From: Malania oleifera
Taxonomy: Eukaryota > Streptophyta > Magnoliopsida > Santalales > Ximeniaceae
Assembly: GCF_029873635.1 (NCBI RefSeq)
Contig: NC_080426.1
Coordinates: forward strand, 51,474,093 to 51,538,092
Length of the DNA stretch: 64,000 nt
Direction of reading: 5' to 3'
How positions within the stretch are numbered: the first letter of the stretch is position 1; every line of letters starts with the position of its first letter. Below are positions 22,872 through 34,827 of the stretch, in pieces. The notes below the pieces were generated by a model, which was given only the letters and a program-made list of their open reading frames with translations, searched no databases and was not told the DNA's origin. The position numbers and the translations under genes are program-made.

Positions 22872-25227
22872 GGTTAGAATTGGTGTATTCTCAAGAAGGG
22901 GGGGGGGTGAATTGGAATTTTAAACTTTTCTCCTAAGTTGAACTAAATGTTGGCAAGATATTAAAACCTAGGGTCTTTCTATGTAGTTCCAAATACACTG
23001 ATAAATATAATATTTGGAAATTTAAATCAAGCGTATCATCCACATAATAACATACACGTGCGGTAAATATAAAGTGCGGAAATATAAACAAACACACGAT
23101 ATGTTATCGGGGTTTGACCAACTGTGCCTATGTCCCCGCCTCTAGCTCGCAAGCCTGAGGATTCCACTAAAAGCTCACTTAAGGGTGGAGCGGCACTGTT
23201 TACAACCAGATCAAATTAACACAGGGTTGACCTCAACCTTAACTAGGTCAATTAGCGGGCTGACCTCAACCTACACGCCTTAATAGGATGACGCACCTAG
23301 CTTTCCTAACCGGGTCTAAGCAAATCTGGGACTATTCCAAGGATAGTCTCCCTCTTCAGGCTTGTGCCTGGGAATACAACAGATGTGTATTACAATCAAA
23401 TGGTACAATGAATTTGCTTTCAAATAAAGCAGATGTGTACCCAAATTCGCTTAATAACATACACCACAAATATGATTCAATATGTAAGCTCAATGTGGTC
23501 TAGATGGTTCAACTTTCAAAGGTATTTTCTATCAATGTAATGCGCACGTGAGAGTGTCAAACAAATAATCTGTGTATCACAAGATATGTTCAATATAATA
23601 GTTCACAAAAAGATACTAGCCAGACAATATGTATATTTCAATGAGCAGGTTTCCTCAATCATATGATGCTCCAGTAATATATATGTTCGGTTTGTAAAAG
23701 ATATTCAATCTTTGTATTCAGCAAAGGATATGTGAGTTGATGAATATTGCAACAAAGATTTTATCACACAAACAAATATCTCTTCAAATATTTTTCAAGA
23801 TAAAAGTACAATAGATATTTGGAAGTGTTTGAAAAGTTTTCGCAATCCAATAACAAATACAATCTTCTCAAGATTTTGCAATGAAGGTGCAAGCTTAGAA
23901 GATCTAACAAAGTCTTCTTAGGATAGACTTATTAACAAAGTCCCCTAAGAATCCTTAGGTTTTGCTCTCAAATAAAATCGTGCCAAGCAAATAGAACAAG
24001 GAGAGCAAACCTTTCCAAACACACACTCAATCCACTTACAAATGATGTAGGTACTAATAAAGGGTAAGCTTGAGTGAATGAGGCTAAAAAATGAGTAGTA
24101 TAGGCTTTTGGATTTTCAGAGAATTCTTCCTAATCAAAGTAGCTAATCCATACTAATTTTCTCAAATGATCTCATATATATAGGCATAGGAGAAAATATG
24201 ACCATTGGGGACCTATTGGGTATTATTAGGAAAGTTTAATGATGTTTAAAACATTTTAACCCTGTTTAAAAAATATTTAACCGTGGTAAAAATCAGGGCA
24301 ACCCGAGAGGTCGGGTCGACCAAAAATGTTTCGGTCGACCAAGTCTCATATGGTTCGGTTGACTAGGGAAATTTTGAACTAAGGGCTTGGTCAACCAGTA
24401 GAGGGTGATCTTCCAATTTTCCGAGGTTCGGTCGACCGGGCCATTTTGAACTGGCTGGGCCGGTCGACCAGACCGTTGGATTTCTCCCAAGAACCCTCGG
24501 TCGACCAGATAGTTGGTGTACAAAACTGGCTCGGTCGACCAGATGGTTAAAATGTTGACCCAAGGAGGTTTCGGTCGACCGGGACTTTTTGAACTACCTT
24601 GTTTGGTCGACCACGTGGTCAAAATGTTGACCTAGGGAGGATTTCGGTCGACCAGGGCTTTTTGACCTATTCTGGTTGGGTCGACTTGGGCCTTGGTCAA
24701 TCAGTTGACCCAAAGAGGTTTCGGTCGACCAAGCCAAAATGAACTGACTTAGCTGGTCGATCGAAAGTGCACCATGTGTGCATTTCGGTCCCGTTTAGAA
24801 ACATACAAGCCCTATTCAAGTGCCTAACAAACATATGTGCAAATGTGTGTGTCTTAGGGTCACTTGTGGTCCAATTTGAAGACACCAAAAAAGTCTGGTG
24901 TCGGTCGACCAAGGGTAAACCCTAAGGTCTTTCTAAGGTCATTTCTTATTTTGAGCTTACGTATTCTCATGCGGGTGATGCATACAATTATTATAATCAA
25001 AACCCTATTTACTATTACAAACCTTTCCTACTTAAATATTACAGACCCGAATATAAATTATAAAAAATAAAATATATCTAGGGTCTTCAGGATCTTCGTT
25101 TTCCTCCGAGTCTCCGAGTGCCATCATAGGATACTACCATGATAAACCTGCACATCAACTCGGTAGTCATTAAATACTTGAGTATTTGTCATAATCAAAA
25201 AACAGGGTATGACCCATAGGGTCAACA
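22872..25227 (-). mobile_element. Solo large Copia-type LTR nested in a solo Gypsy LTR
   Basis: On the minus strand it starts TGTTGACCC and ends TTCTAACC (CA terminus changed by one base). The exact duplication GAAAC is at 22867-22871 and 25228-25232. A poly-C tract (G9 on the plus strand near 22899) precedes the 3' terminus. About sixteen GGTCGACC palindromes and variants lie at 24305-24910. It is the third insertion level here: Gypsy E, then the Gypsy LTR, then this one. Confidence 0.9.
24305..24913 (-). repeat. Dense array of GGTCGACC palindromes
   Basis: Around sixteen sites in 610 bp, many exact CGGTCGACC, mostly 25-60 bp apart; intervening sequence is not repeated as a unit. Deaminated forms (GGTTGACC, GGTCAACC) are present. 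Confidence 0.85.
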
Positions 25228-27070
25228 GAAACTGAGATAACATGTAAAGTAAAATACAATATAACTCACCTATGTGGCTTAAAATACAACTGTTTCTAAA
25301 CTTTCTATTTAAACATACTTTTAGTATCTATAGATATGTCTATTGTTTTCTGCAAATCTATATATATACACATACATAATTATGAAAACTTCCCTGAATG
25401 GATAATTGTAAGTCATGATTTGACCTCTCATGATAGGGCTGTGCAGCCCGTAGGCGAGACTTAACACTGGTTAGCCTACCAGGATAAGTCAGTTGAAACC
25501 TATGTCGTCAGATCGACCGCTTCAACCCGGACTATCGGGGAGCCTGCAATCTCTCCCAAGGCACGATCAACTACTCCTAAAATCCACACACTATTTGAGA
25601 TGTGGGGTTGCATTTTGAACTAAAATAGCTACGGTACCGTGCTCTGAAATCTGATCTGGTCCATCAGGGTTTGATACTATATAATACTATTTTATATATA
25701 TCTTACTGTTTTACCATGATTTTGTTTCAACTGAATTAACCATAACACTGTAATAACTGATCTGTATAAACTGTAATATCTGATTGAACTGTAATATCAA
25801 AATGTTATGATTCAGTAATCTGTATATCATGGTATTCTGTAAATGCTATTAAACTTCTTTATGTGTGTATACTATAAATCATGATTTTGTAAATTCTCTA
25901 AAACATCTTTCTATATATATATATATATACACTGTAAATCATGATACTTTGAAAGCTGTGTAAATTATGTACTAAACTGATATTTACTTATGCCACACAA
26001 TTAAATAAATAAAACCCATGTACTGTAATCTGTATATTTCTAATAATAAAGTTAATTTATAATCTATAGAATTTTTATGAAAACACATAATTTCATATAT
26101 TAAATCATCCATAATTCATATCCCAAAATACATATATTTTACTGGTAAAAATTCGTAAAATTACTAGCATAGCATATTTCCTTTACCTCACTGATTGGGA
26201 GGCCTAACTCCAACTTTATTCTTATGCTCGCAGTGTACCAAACTCCAAAACCCTGAAATAATGTACATTTCCTAATTCAATCAACCCAAACTCAGAATAA
26301 TAACTATACTCGCCTTTTCTCCAGACTCACATATCTCTTTTATCCATAAAATTCTAAACTACTAATTATTTATCAATGTTACTTGAGTTCCTGAGAAAAC
26401 ACCCGCTGGAATCCTCAATCCATGCCTGTGGTGTTTGGAAAACCAAACCCTGAAATCACAACACCCTAGTTTAATCAACTCAAACTTCAGTATATTTCCA
26501 TCTAACACAAAATCTGGGTTCATAAAAGCCTACAACCATATAAACCCTAGAATAACCCACTTACCTTGATTTTGGGATGGTGTCTGAACTTCTCAAACTA
26601 AAATTCTGCTCCAACTAAGTTGTAGAGAATCTCCCCAGGATCAACGTGGTAACTTATGATCGTCGAAATGGGGAGAAACGGAGCCGAAATCGTAGAGAGA
26701 ATATGGAGAAACCGAAATGTAGAGAGAGAAAGTGAAAGAGGAATTGATTTCCTTGCTGAAATGTGATTTTCAGCTATATATTGGCAGCTGTCCACGTGGC
26801 TTCATCGACGAGACACGTGGCCTCGTCGACGAACCCATGAGGAGAGTTCATTGATGAAGGTAATGAGTTCATTAACAAACCAAAAGGTCTGAAACTCTCC
26901 CATTCTCGATATCTTTTCGTCGATGAGACACTGAGGCTCGTCCACGAAACATACAAGGGTGTTCATCGATGAAACTAGGTAGTTTGTCGACGAACACTGA
27001 CTTTAGTTCCTTTTTAAATCTTCCTTTTTCTCCCTATTATCTAATTGCTATTATTTTCTGGGTCTCTACA

Positions 27071-28300
27071 CTTTTTGTGTGAAGAAATATTTCAAACTCT
27101 TATGATCAGTGAAAATCTCACACCTAACCCCATATAGATAGTGTCTCCAAATTTTTAGCGCATAAACCACCGCTACTAACTCCAAATCATGGGTAGGGTA
27201 TTTCTTCTCATATTTTTTTAGCTGTCAATATGCATTTGCTACCACTCTCCCTTGCTACATTAACACACATTCAAGCCCTTTATGTGACACATCATTGTAA
27301 ATTACGAAACCCTCTTCTCCTGAAGGAATCGTCAACACCAGTGCAGTGATGATCCGCTACTTTAAATCCTGAAAGCTCCGTTCACATTCATCGGTCCACT
27401 TGAATTTCATACCTTTATTGGTCAATCTCATCAAAGGACTCATAATTTAGAGAAACCTTCAACAAATCTGCGGTTATACCCAACCAATCCCAGGAAACTT
27501 CTGATTTCCTGCACATTCTTAGGTTGCACCTAGTCTTCTACCGCCTTAATCTTGCTTGGATCCACCAAAATACCACCTCTGGATACCACATGTCCAAGGA
27601 AGGTAACTTGCTTCAGCCAGAACTCACACTTCTTCAATTTTGTATACAGTTTTCTTTCTCTCAACACTTGAAGCACTATCCTCAGATGTTTCTTGTGTTC
27701 CTCTGGCTCTTTGAATACACCAGTATGTCGTTAATGAACACTACCATGAGCTAGTATAAATACTGGGGGAAGACCCTGTTCATTGGATCCATAAACACTA
27801 CAGGAGTATTTGTCAACCCAAACGGCATAATCAAAAATTCATAGCGGCCATACCGAGTCCTGAATGCTGTCTTTAGAACATCCTCTGCTCTAACATTTAC
27901 CTGATGGTACCCAGACTGTAAATCTATCCTCGAGAAAGTTTGTGTCCCCTGTAGTTGGTCAAATAAATCATCGATGCGGGAAAGCGGGTACTTATTCTTG
28001 ATAATCACTTCATTTATTTCTCTCTAGTAGATGCACATTCTCATCAACCCATCCTTCTTTCTTACAAACAAAACCAACGCTCCCCAGGGCGACACGTTGG
28101 GCCAAATAAACCCCTTATCTAATAGTTCCCACAATTGTTCCTTCAATTCTTTTAACTCTGCCAGTGCCATTCTGTATGGTGCTTTAGAAATTGGCGCTGT
28201 CCCCAAAGCTAGATCAATAGTAAACTCTACCTCACGATCAGGAGGTAATCCAAAAATCCTAAGAAAAAACATCAAGAAAATCTCTCACTACCGGGATATC
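27071..28300 (-). pseudogene. Gypsy E reverse transcriptase and start of RNase H
   Basis: Two readable blocks (28024-28275 and 27751-28008) give the reverse transcriptase palm: the start of the domain ([20 protein letters not shown]), first catalytic Asp in [12 protein letters not shown], and FGLTNTP. The motif normally ending in two Asp residues reads VFINDILV (~27735), so one Asp is Asn. RNase H follows down to the solo LTR at 27070, with frameshifts. The enzyme copies element RNA into DNA; the Asp-to-Asn change plus stops indicate it is inactive. Confidence 0.82.
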
Positions 28301-29846
28301 CTGTAACCTCAACTCCCTTTCTAATACTTCCTTCACATAAGCTAAATATCCCTGGCAATCCTCTAACAACAACTTCCTCAATTGAATGGCGGATAACAAC
28401 TATGGTGGGGCACGCACATATGATCCCAAAAATTTGAACTCCTGTCCCCTTGGAGGTCTGAACACTACCTCTCTCTGATGGCAATCAATACTAGCATAGT
28501 GGGCAGCTAGCCAATCCATCCCAAAATCACCTCGAACCCATGCATCTCTAAAACCATCAAATTAACTGGTAAAGATCTCCCATGAATATAGACTGGAGAG
28601 TTCCTGAGTACCTTCCTACACAAAACTACTGCCCCAGTAGGTGTAGAAACGAACAAACTAATGTCTAATTGTTGAGTTTCTATCCCACAAAATTTAAAAA
28701 ATTCCTATACGATAAAAGAATGAGTCGCCCCTGAATTAAACAAGGTTGTAGCTTTATATGACAGTATTGAAATAGTACCTGTCACAACATCTCTTGTTGC
28801 CTCAGCATCTCCCGGTGTCAGTTCATAGACTCGTGCTGAGGTGGTATTCCTCTGATGTCCGCCTTAGGATGCCTGGTGACCTCCTCGATAAGGTCTAAGA
28901 GCAGGCGCATTGACTGGCGATGCTCGGCAATCCCTCGCCATATGGCCAATCTGATGACATCGGTAACATACCATCCCACTAACCCAACACTCTCCCAGGT
29001 GTCTTCTGTAGCATATAGAATAGAGGGGGCATCGGCCTATCCTGTACCGCTCAATCTCCTATCCCCTATATCCGACCTCCTCTATTATCCTGCGCACTCC
29101 ACGGCTCTCGATTAGACCCTGCCTGAAAAGCTGGGGGCGTGAGCCTCTTTCTCTGACCTTGTGTCACAGCACCTCTTTGTAGGCTACTCTCAATCGCTGT
29201 AGCTCTATCCACTATCTCTAAAAAAGTCTGAGCCTGGAAGCCTACAACCTGATCGAACAAACTCTGTCTTAGGCCCTCCTTAAATTTCCTTGCCTTCTTC
29301 TCCTTGTTCGCCACTAAGTACAGGGAAAAATGGGACAATTCGATAAATCTGGTTGCATACTACTATACCATCATCTGCCCCTGCATCAAATGCAAAAACT
29401 CCGCTGCCTTCGCACTTATAACAGTAGCGGGAAAATACCACTCGACAAATAATTCCCTAAAGCGGCTCTAGGTCACCACTACAGGTTTAGGTCTATGCTC
29501 CTCTAACAGTTTCGCTGATCTCCACCAGCGTTTAGCTTCTCTAATCAACTTAAACATTGCAAACAGTACCTTCTGCTCATTTGTACACGAAAGAATTGCC
29601 AACATATCCTTTAATATCCTAAACTCAATTCTCAGCTACTAGTGGGTCAACCCCTCCAGAGAACGACATAGGTCTCATGCGCGTCAACTACTCAATCGTG
29701 CAACTCCACTCCCCTAAACACCTAGCCATCTCTGCCATCACCTATTGGGTGACACTATGTAACACTACATCAGGGTCTCTGCCACCTATACTAGAAGGCC
29801 CTACATCATCACCTCCAGCATGTGCTCTACTACTTCTAGGTTCCAT
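28301..29846 (-). pseudogene. Gypsy E gag and protease
   Basis: Gag starts at the minus-strand ATG at 29846 (MEPRSSRAHAGG) and includes the capsid-like segment ESWVQDIEDIL-type sequence (~29640) and a readable block at 29066-29338. A zinc knuckle near 28920-28970 is intact (CYRCHQIGHMARDC, the CX2CX4HX4C pattern). The protease motif near 28733 reads NSGATHSFIV, so the catalytic Asp of the DSG motif is Asn. Stops and frameshifts interrupt the frame in several places. Confidence 0.78.
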
Positions 29847-31471
29847 CCTGAAAATGATATAAAACAGTTTTAGAACTCTATCATCTTAACATCACTAATT
29901 CACTCAACAAACTAAACTCATAAAACATTCCTCTACAATCATCCATCTCCAATATATTCAATCCCAATTTAAGATTCAGTCTTACCACTCAAGAACAAGA
30001 ATCGGCAATAATTTACTATGACTTTCCTGAGATCGACACCCCAGGAAAACTACAGAAACAATCACGGAATTTCCTGCCTCCAAGTCGTAAGATAAAACCC
30101 TAAATTTCAATCTTATCCTCCACAATGACTAACTCAAAACTCATGCATCTCACCACATTTTTCAACTTCAAACTTTACTTTTCAAACTCACTGTTTTCAT
30201 CCATCGTTTTCAAATACTGGTAATACAAGTCCAATCCTCTCTTTTAAAACTTTGGTTTCCCATGTTGGTAATATAAGTCCTGCATTTTCAAACCAACCCT
30301 TTTTCACTTTACCATCATCATCATCATCATCATGTTTTCATTAAAAACTTAGGGTTTTGAAGCTAACCCTTTTTAGAGTAATACTTTAAGCTCCTCGAAG
30401 CCATATTAGTGTTTGGACAGTGAGTCAATCATTGGACGACTAAAAGGGGTTTATCTTTCATTTTCTATTTCTTTTCTTTTTGAAGACAATAACTATGTAA
30501 TTGCACTAGTTGTTTTGTGAACATGTCATTAGGAATGCTAAAATGCTGATCATCACCGACATATTTGGGCTAGTCACCTTCCCTACGCACAAATGTACTC
30601 ATGAACTCTAAATCTATTTTTGCAGATGTTTTCAGGATTTTTCATTATTTTCCCTATTTTTTTGAAAAAAAAAAAAGACGTCACCTTTGTATTTTTAACT
30701 ATTTTTACCCCTTCTCTTAGAAAAATGTTTGTTTCTTGTTTGGGGACCACCATTCTCTCTTCATTAGCAACACTGAAAAGAATGTTGCATTAACACTTGA
30801 TGATTAGGCGATTAATGTTGCCTAATGACTGCGTGACTTTTGTCGCTTGAATGAGTACTTAATATTCCTGGTCCGCCTAAGTGACAAGTAATTCTTCTTG
30901 CCCAAGCAATTTTTCTATTGTGACTCTTCGGGCGATTTTCCTAACTAGGCGAGTGTTATTATTCTCCAAATTAAGGAGTGTAAAAAAAGTGCAAACATGC
31001 AAGTAATTAAAGTGTTTCTTTGGCTACAATATTTAATTTGTGTTTATAATAAATTATATTAAATTTTATTTAAATTTAATATTTGAAGTTCATGTTTCAA
31101 AAACAATTAATGTTTTAAATTTCTATCAATAAACTAAGATTAAGTTCAAATGTTTCATATTGCGCCCATTCAATTGTCTTCTCATTTTTGGTTGGAGTGG
31201 GGCGACAACATGTGGGTTGAGTGCTATTGAATTATTACTATAGCATCCAAGGGCAAAGGTCATTTGGCTTGTAGGTCTACTTTAAAAAAAAGGGCCAAAT
31301 CTAAGGGAAGAGATTTGTGCTTCAAGATATTTTGAATTTCAAACATGAAACACATTAACACCCAAAAACAAAAAAATAGTAATGATAAATGGAATAGGCC
31401 AAAGAGAAATCAAATAACAAAAACTTAATAATTCACTCTTTAGATTAAATCCAGATCAATTTTTAAAAAAA
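29847..31471. other. Gypsy E leader remnant, then unassigned AT-rich DNA
   Basis: 29847 to ~30340 is probably the untranslated leader of Gypsy E, with a short (ATC)n run near 30309-30330. No LTR end or primer site is recognised. Beyond it nothing codes. About 30810-30955 holds scattered GCCTAAG, GGGCGA and TAGGCGAG motifs that may be decayed palindromic sites of another LTR family. Confidence 0.45.
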
Positions 31472-31550
31472 GGTAGCTCGGTACACAAAACTTCTGCGTA
31501 TGCAAGGGCCAGAAGAAGGGCGGACCATGATAGATATATAGTACGCAGAC
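31472..31550 (-). mobile_element. SINE 3'-end fragment
   Basis: The segment beginning GGTAGCTCGGTACACAAAAC and containing GGGCGGACCA and GTACGCAGAC is the reverse complement of the 3' part of a common plant tRNA-derived SINE (TS-like). An A-run lies just before it. No target duplication is evident; the SINE 5' half with Pol III boxes is missing. Confidence 0.6.
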
Positions 31551-32465
31551 TATTTTTTGTGTTTAAAAATATCCCAAAAAAGGTGAAAAATTGAGAAAAT
31601 AATTATAAAAAAAAAAAAAAAAGCCTAAAACGTTTCCAACCTGTCAGCTATCAGTATTTTAGCTAATGAATTAAATAATTATTGGTTGCTGACTAATTAA
31701 TTATATTATTTATTCTTCTTCTATTTGTGTTAATATTATATTATTAATAATTATTTATTCTTTTTTCTATTTGGGTTGATATTATATTACTACAATTATT
31801 ATGGGGATCCGAGGTGCATATTCCAGTTTTCTTTGATATACCGGAAGTGGAGAAACAGAAGACAGAGCAAAACGCGAGGATAATTGGACAAAACGACAAA
31901 AATAAACCTTCTTATCATGCCGCGCGTGAATCTCGCTGATTTCTGCCTCTCCTTTCAATAGCTCCGGCCGCCTCTCTCTCTCTCTCTCTGTTCCATTGGC
32001 CACCATCTTTCTCAATTGAAGTTAGAGAGACTTCGATCATCTTTGCGGGAATTCCAGATTCATGCTCGAAATCTCATTATAATCAGGCTAGATCTCTGCA
32101 ATTCTCGTTCAAATCTCTATCCATTTTTTAAGACTGCATTGCTGAATTGCGATTCTCCGTGAGGTTCTAGTTGGTTCCCTCGAGTGATTCGATTTCCAGC
32201 TCTTCTTCAATGGTGTTTTTTAATCTTTCCAGTTTCGTGTATCCGAAGGCTCTGAATCAGATTTTGTTCATCATTTCTAATCACACATAAACTCAATTAC
32301 AAAAAAAAATAAAAAATCGTCTCGTTGAGTTGAATTCCCCATCGACTTCGTTACTTTCAACATACATTTATCGAAATTCACAATTCCCCACCCCCCCCCC
32401 CCCCCGGGGGGAGTCTTTGCCTAAATTCAATCATTTTTCGATTAAATTAAAATTGAAGTTCGGGA
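31551..32465 (+). promoter_or_regulatory. Upstream region and 5' UTR of the LEA_2 gene
   Basis: AT-rich to ~31800, then increasingly GC-rich with a CT run at 31975-31989, typical of plant promoter-proximal and 5' UTR sequence. No convincing TATA box was picked out and the transcription start is unknown. No upstream reading frame of note. Confidence 0.4.
32391..32411. repeat. C15-G6 homopolymer junction before the LEA_2 start codon
   Basis: Fifteen C followed by six G, 55 bp upstream of the ATG and probably within the 5' UTR. Such a tract can fold or slip; the base count in an assembly may be unreliable. Confidence 0.85.
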
Positions 32466-33199
32466 ATGGCACAACCGTCTAAACCAGTTCTACAAAAACC
32501 GCCGGGCTACAGAGATCCAACCCTCTCCGGGCACGCCGCCCCCAGGCCGCGGCCGCTGCCGCCGCGAAAACCGGTTCTCCCTCCTTCCTTCCGCCCTAAG
32601 CCGAAACGCAGAAGCTGCCGCCGCATATGTTGCTGTTCCCTCTGCATCCTCATTCTCGTCGTCCTCCTCTTCCTCGCCGCCGCGGGTGGCCTGTTCTATC
32701 TCTTCTTCGAGCCGAAGCTTCCGGTTTTCCACCTCCGGTCATTCAAAATCCGCCGGTTCAAAGTCACCGTCGAGCCGGACGGCACCTACCTCGACGCCCA
32801 AACCGTCGTCAGGATCGAAGCCAAGAACCCTAACCGGAAGCTAACGCTGTACTACGGGCGGAGTGAGCTGCAATTGAGCGAGGAGAGGGATGGGACCGAG
32901 TTGGGATCGGCGAGTCAGTCTGGGTTCACTCAGGAGAAAGGGAACGTCACGGTCCTGAAGCTGACGGCGGGAGTGAAGACTGTAGTGGAAGACGGTTTGG
33001 GAAGGAAGCTGAAGGCTGGGTACCGAAGCAAGGCGCTGGTGGTTGCGGCGGAGATTCGGACGAGGGTGGGGTTAGGTGTGGGGAGGTGGAGGATAGGGAC
33101 GCTGGGGTTGAGTGTGGTGTGTGGTGGCGGTGGGGACATGAGCTTGAAAAAGCTTAAGGGAGGTGTGATGCCCAAATGCACCATTCGTATCCTCAAATG
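32466..33199 (+). CDS. LEA_2 / NDR1-HIN1-like (NHL) membrane protein, main exon
   Basis: The start ATG follows a CGGGA context and opens a proline- and basic-rich N-terminus (residues 1-50), then a Cys-rich stretch and one membrane-spanning helix (about 58-81; ILILVVLLFLAAAGGLFYLF). The extracellular part has the LEA_2 beta-sandwich, with the NHL motif KNPNRKLTLYYG (~120-131) and the FTQ...NVT segment (~154-162). Family members sit in the plasma membrane and are linked to defence, stress and cell-wall contact; the exact role here is unknown. A donor GT is at 33200-33201 after Trp codon bases TG. Reading through instead would add 25 hydrophobic residues from intron sequence. The gene is GC-rich compared with its surroundings. 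Confidence 0.85.
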
Positions 33200-33749
33200 G
33201 TATGGATTCACACTTCATTTTTTTTATTTGATGGTTCCCATTTACCTTTCTTTTCTTTCCCAACTTAGATTTATGTGATTTTGGGCCGAGGAAATTTTTT
33301 CATCCCACATTCCCTTTTCATTTTCCTCCTCCTTATGTTAGACATAGCAAGCTTGAGATCTCTAATAGTTAGAATGTTCAAATAATTTTTTATAACATAG
33401 AGACATTCACTCCTACAAAAATTTGATATTAAAAAATATAAATTTTTTTCGTAATCAAAAAATTATAAGGTATATTTCCCTCTGTGTCTGTATGTCTGTA
33501 TTTTAAATGTTAGATATGTGACAAATTGATTCTAAATTCATTAATATCATGTTTAATAAGTATATAAATTAGGAAATAAACATACAAAGACGTGGAGGGA
33601 AAGATCCCCATATAATTTTTTCAAGTTATGTTATATTAAATTTTTTTTGAATGTGTATAGTTGCCCCTCAAGCGCATTAATTAATTACATTTTTTTTTTT
33701 TATAACTCATACGTAGAAGGTCTAATTAGAGCTAATTGCGGAAATGCAG

Positions 33750-33765
33750 GATTCACATTCATTAG
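33750..33765 (+). CDS. LEA_2/NHL protein, 16-base terminal exon
   Basis: After GT at 33200 the next acceptor that keeps the family ending is TGCAG at 33745-33749. Exon 2 gives the G of Trp, then IHIH and TAG. The spliced protein has 249 residues and ends CTIRILKWIHIH, which fits NHL proteins that end soon after a KCxIxxLKW-type segment. The 550-bp intron has a T-rich tract near 33690. Seen: splice signals and frame. Inferred: use of this acceptor; transcript data would settle it. Confidence 0.6.
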
Positions 33766-34361
33766 AAACCCTTTTGGCATGTGAAGGCCGCCAGCTTCCG
33801 CTCTCTGTTGTATTTTCTTTTTTCTTAAAAAATTGTGTGCTACAACACTCACTGAGTCACTGATATCATCTTCTTCTTTTTGTTCTTTTATAGTATTATT
33901 ATTATTATTATTATATATGCAATATTCTTTTCTTTCTTAATAAGAGAGAGAGAGAAAAAGAGGGAAGGAAAAGGAATTACACGGCGATGTGATCTTTTTG
34001 TATATATTTGGGCGTTGGTGCATGGGAGCGGGCCCCAGTTGGGTGCACAATATGCCATTGGTCGGCTGGCATATTTGCATAGCTGGCATTTGTCACTCAT
34101 TTGTTTATTGCTGCTAATCAATTGGCAGCCACGTACTATTTGTAACCGTTTGACTGATGTGAATGTATATAAGCCAGGGAACATGGTAATAAATGTGGGT
34201 GATACTACAATGCATTTTTTTTTCCCTTGATCATTATTGTGGATATATATATATAATAAAAGTAGTGGAGAATTTGTAAAGAGTTTATCCTCAAAACAAG
34301 GATACACCGAAAATGAGTCATTGTAATATTTATACTAATGTGGTTAAACTTATTACAATCA
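33766..34361. other. LEA_2 3' flank and leader of a large Copia-type element
   Basis: No gene. An (ATT)n run is near 33895-33912, a GA-rich stretch near 33943-33968. From ~34240 to 34361 the minus strand is probably the beginning of the internal region of the element whose primer site is at 34362-34374. Confidence 0.45.
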
Positions 34362-34374
34362 GACTCTAATACCA
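34362..34374 (-). other. Primer binding site of a large Copia-type element
   Basis: Minus strand TGGTATTAGAGTC, one change from the usual tRNA-iMet site, directly inside the LTR terminus TTCTAACA at 34377. It shows that the large solo LTRs in this window belong to a tRNA-Met-primed Copia-type family. Confidence 0.75.
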
Positions 34375-34614
34375 ATTGTTAGAATTGGTGTGATGAGAAG
34401 AGGAGGGGGTGAATTGAGTTTTAAAATATTTTGACTAAATTTAAATATTTGTCGATTCACCATAATTTATATCTCATTCAATATACACGCGTGTATGTAA
34501 AATAATTTTAACAATGAAAACAAACATACACGTGTGCAGTATATCTCATTTAAATCAAATGTATGTATTCAAATAATTATGACATTAAATATACATTCGT
34601 AAACATGCTGAAAT

Positions 34615-34820
34615 TGAAACAGAGTGTGTAGCAGATTGAATTCAAAACAAGGGAGAAAATCAACTTTTTGTTATTTCTCTCTCTGCACGTATTACAAACT
34701 GAAGCCTCTGTATATATAACCACAGGATGAAGATAGAAAAGAAAGAAAACAAAAGAAACAGAAAAATAGAATGAAAACCAACTAATAAAACTAACATAAC
34801 TGCTATATTGTGCTGTAATA
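34615..34820 (-). repeat. 3' LTR of Copia D
   Basis: 206 bp, forward TGAAACAG to TGTAATA; partner of 39264-39469. Confidence 0.92.
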
Positions 34821-34827
34821 GTCCCCC

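Larger units (their letters stand above)
22376..27070 (-). mobile_element. Solo Ty3/Gypsy LTR inside Gypsy E pol, itself interrupted
   Basis: On the minus strand it starts TGTAGAGACCC and ends GGATCGTTACA. The exact duplication CTTTT flanks it (22371-22375 and 27071-27075). The host pol frame continues across the junction within RNase H (YFFTQK on one side, ELNMRQR on the other). Removing the nested 2356-bp LTR and one copy of its duplication leaves ~2.33 kb, the size of the sister LTR at 18065. Palindromes of the TTCGTCGACGAA type occur at about 26800-26995. Confidence 0.88.
18065..30340 (-). mobile_element. Ty3/Gypsy element E, decayed, with nested solo LTRs
   Basis: Minus-strand order from the right: gag, zinc knuckle, protease, reverse transcriptase, RNase H, (solo LTR insertion), rest of the RNase H/integrase linker, integrase with a C-terminal domain, polypurine tract, 3' LTR. 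The right-hand 5' LTR and primer site are not found, so the right limit is approximate. The integrase C-terminus (IPLVKVLWRNHTIEE) resembles chromovirus-type plant Gypsy elements; this lineage call is an inference. Several catalytic residues are lost. Confidence 0.8.

Noticed and set aside
24305-24913. CRISPR-like regularly spaced repeats
   Set aside because: Repeat is only 8-10 bp, palindromic, irregularly spaced, in a plant LTR, with no cas genes.
30440-30655. Possible coding fragment after the Gypsy E leader
   Set aside because: No conserved motif in six frames and frequent stops.
32490-32732. Antisense frames over the LEA_2 exon
   Set aside because: Shadows of a GC-rich coding exon.
33200-33278. 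Read-through end of the LEA_2 reading frame as the true C-terminus
   Set aside because: A donor GT follows the conserved LKW, and the extra residues are hydrophobic intron translation; splicing to 33750 gives a more family-like end.
33888-34307. 139-residue minus-strand reading frame
   Set aside because: Low-complexity (Ile run from an ATT microsatellite), no family match, overlaps repeat leader sequence.
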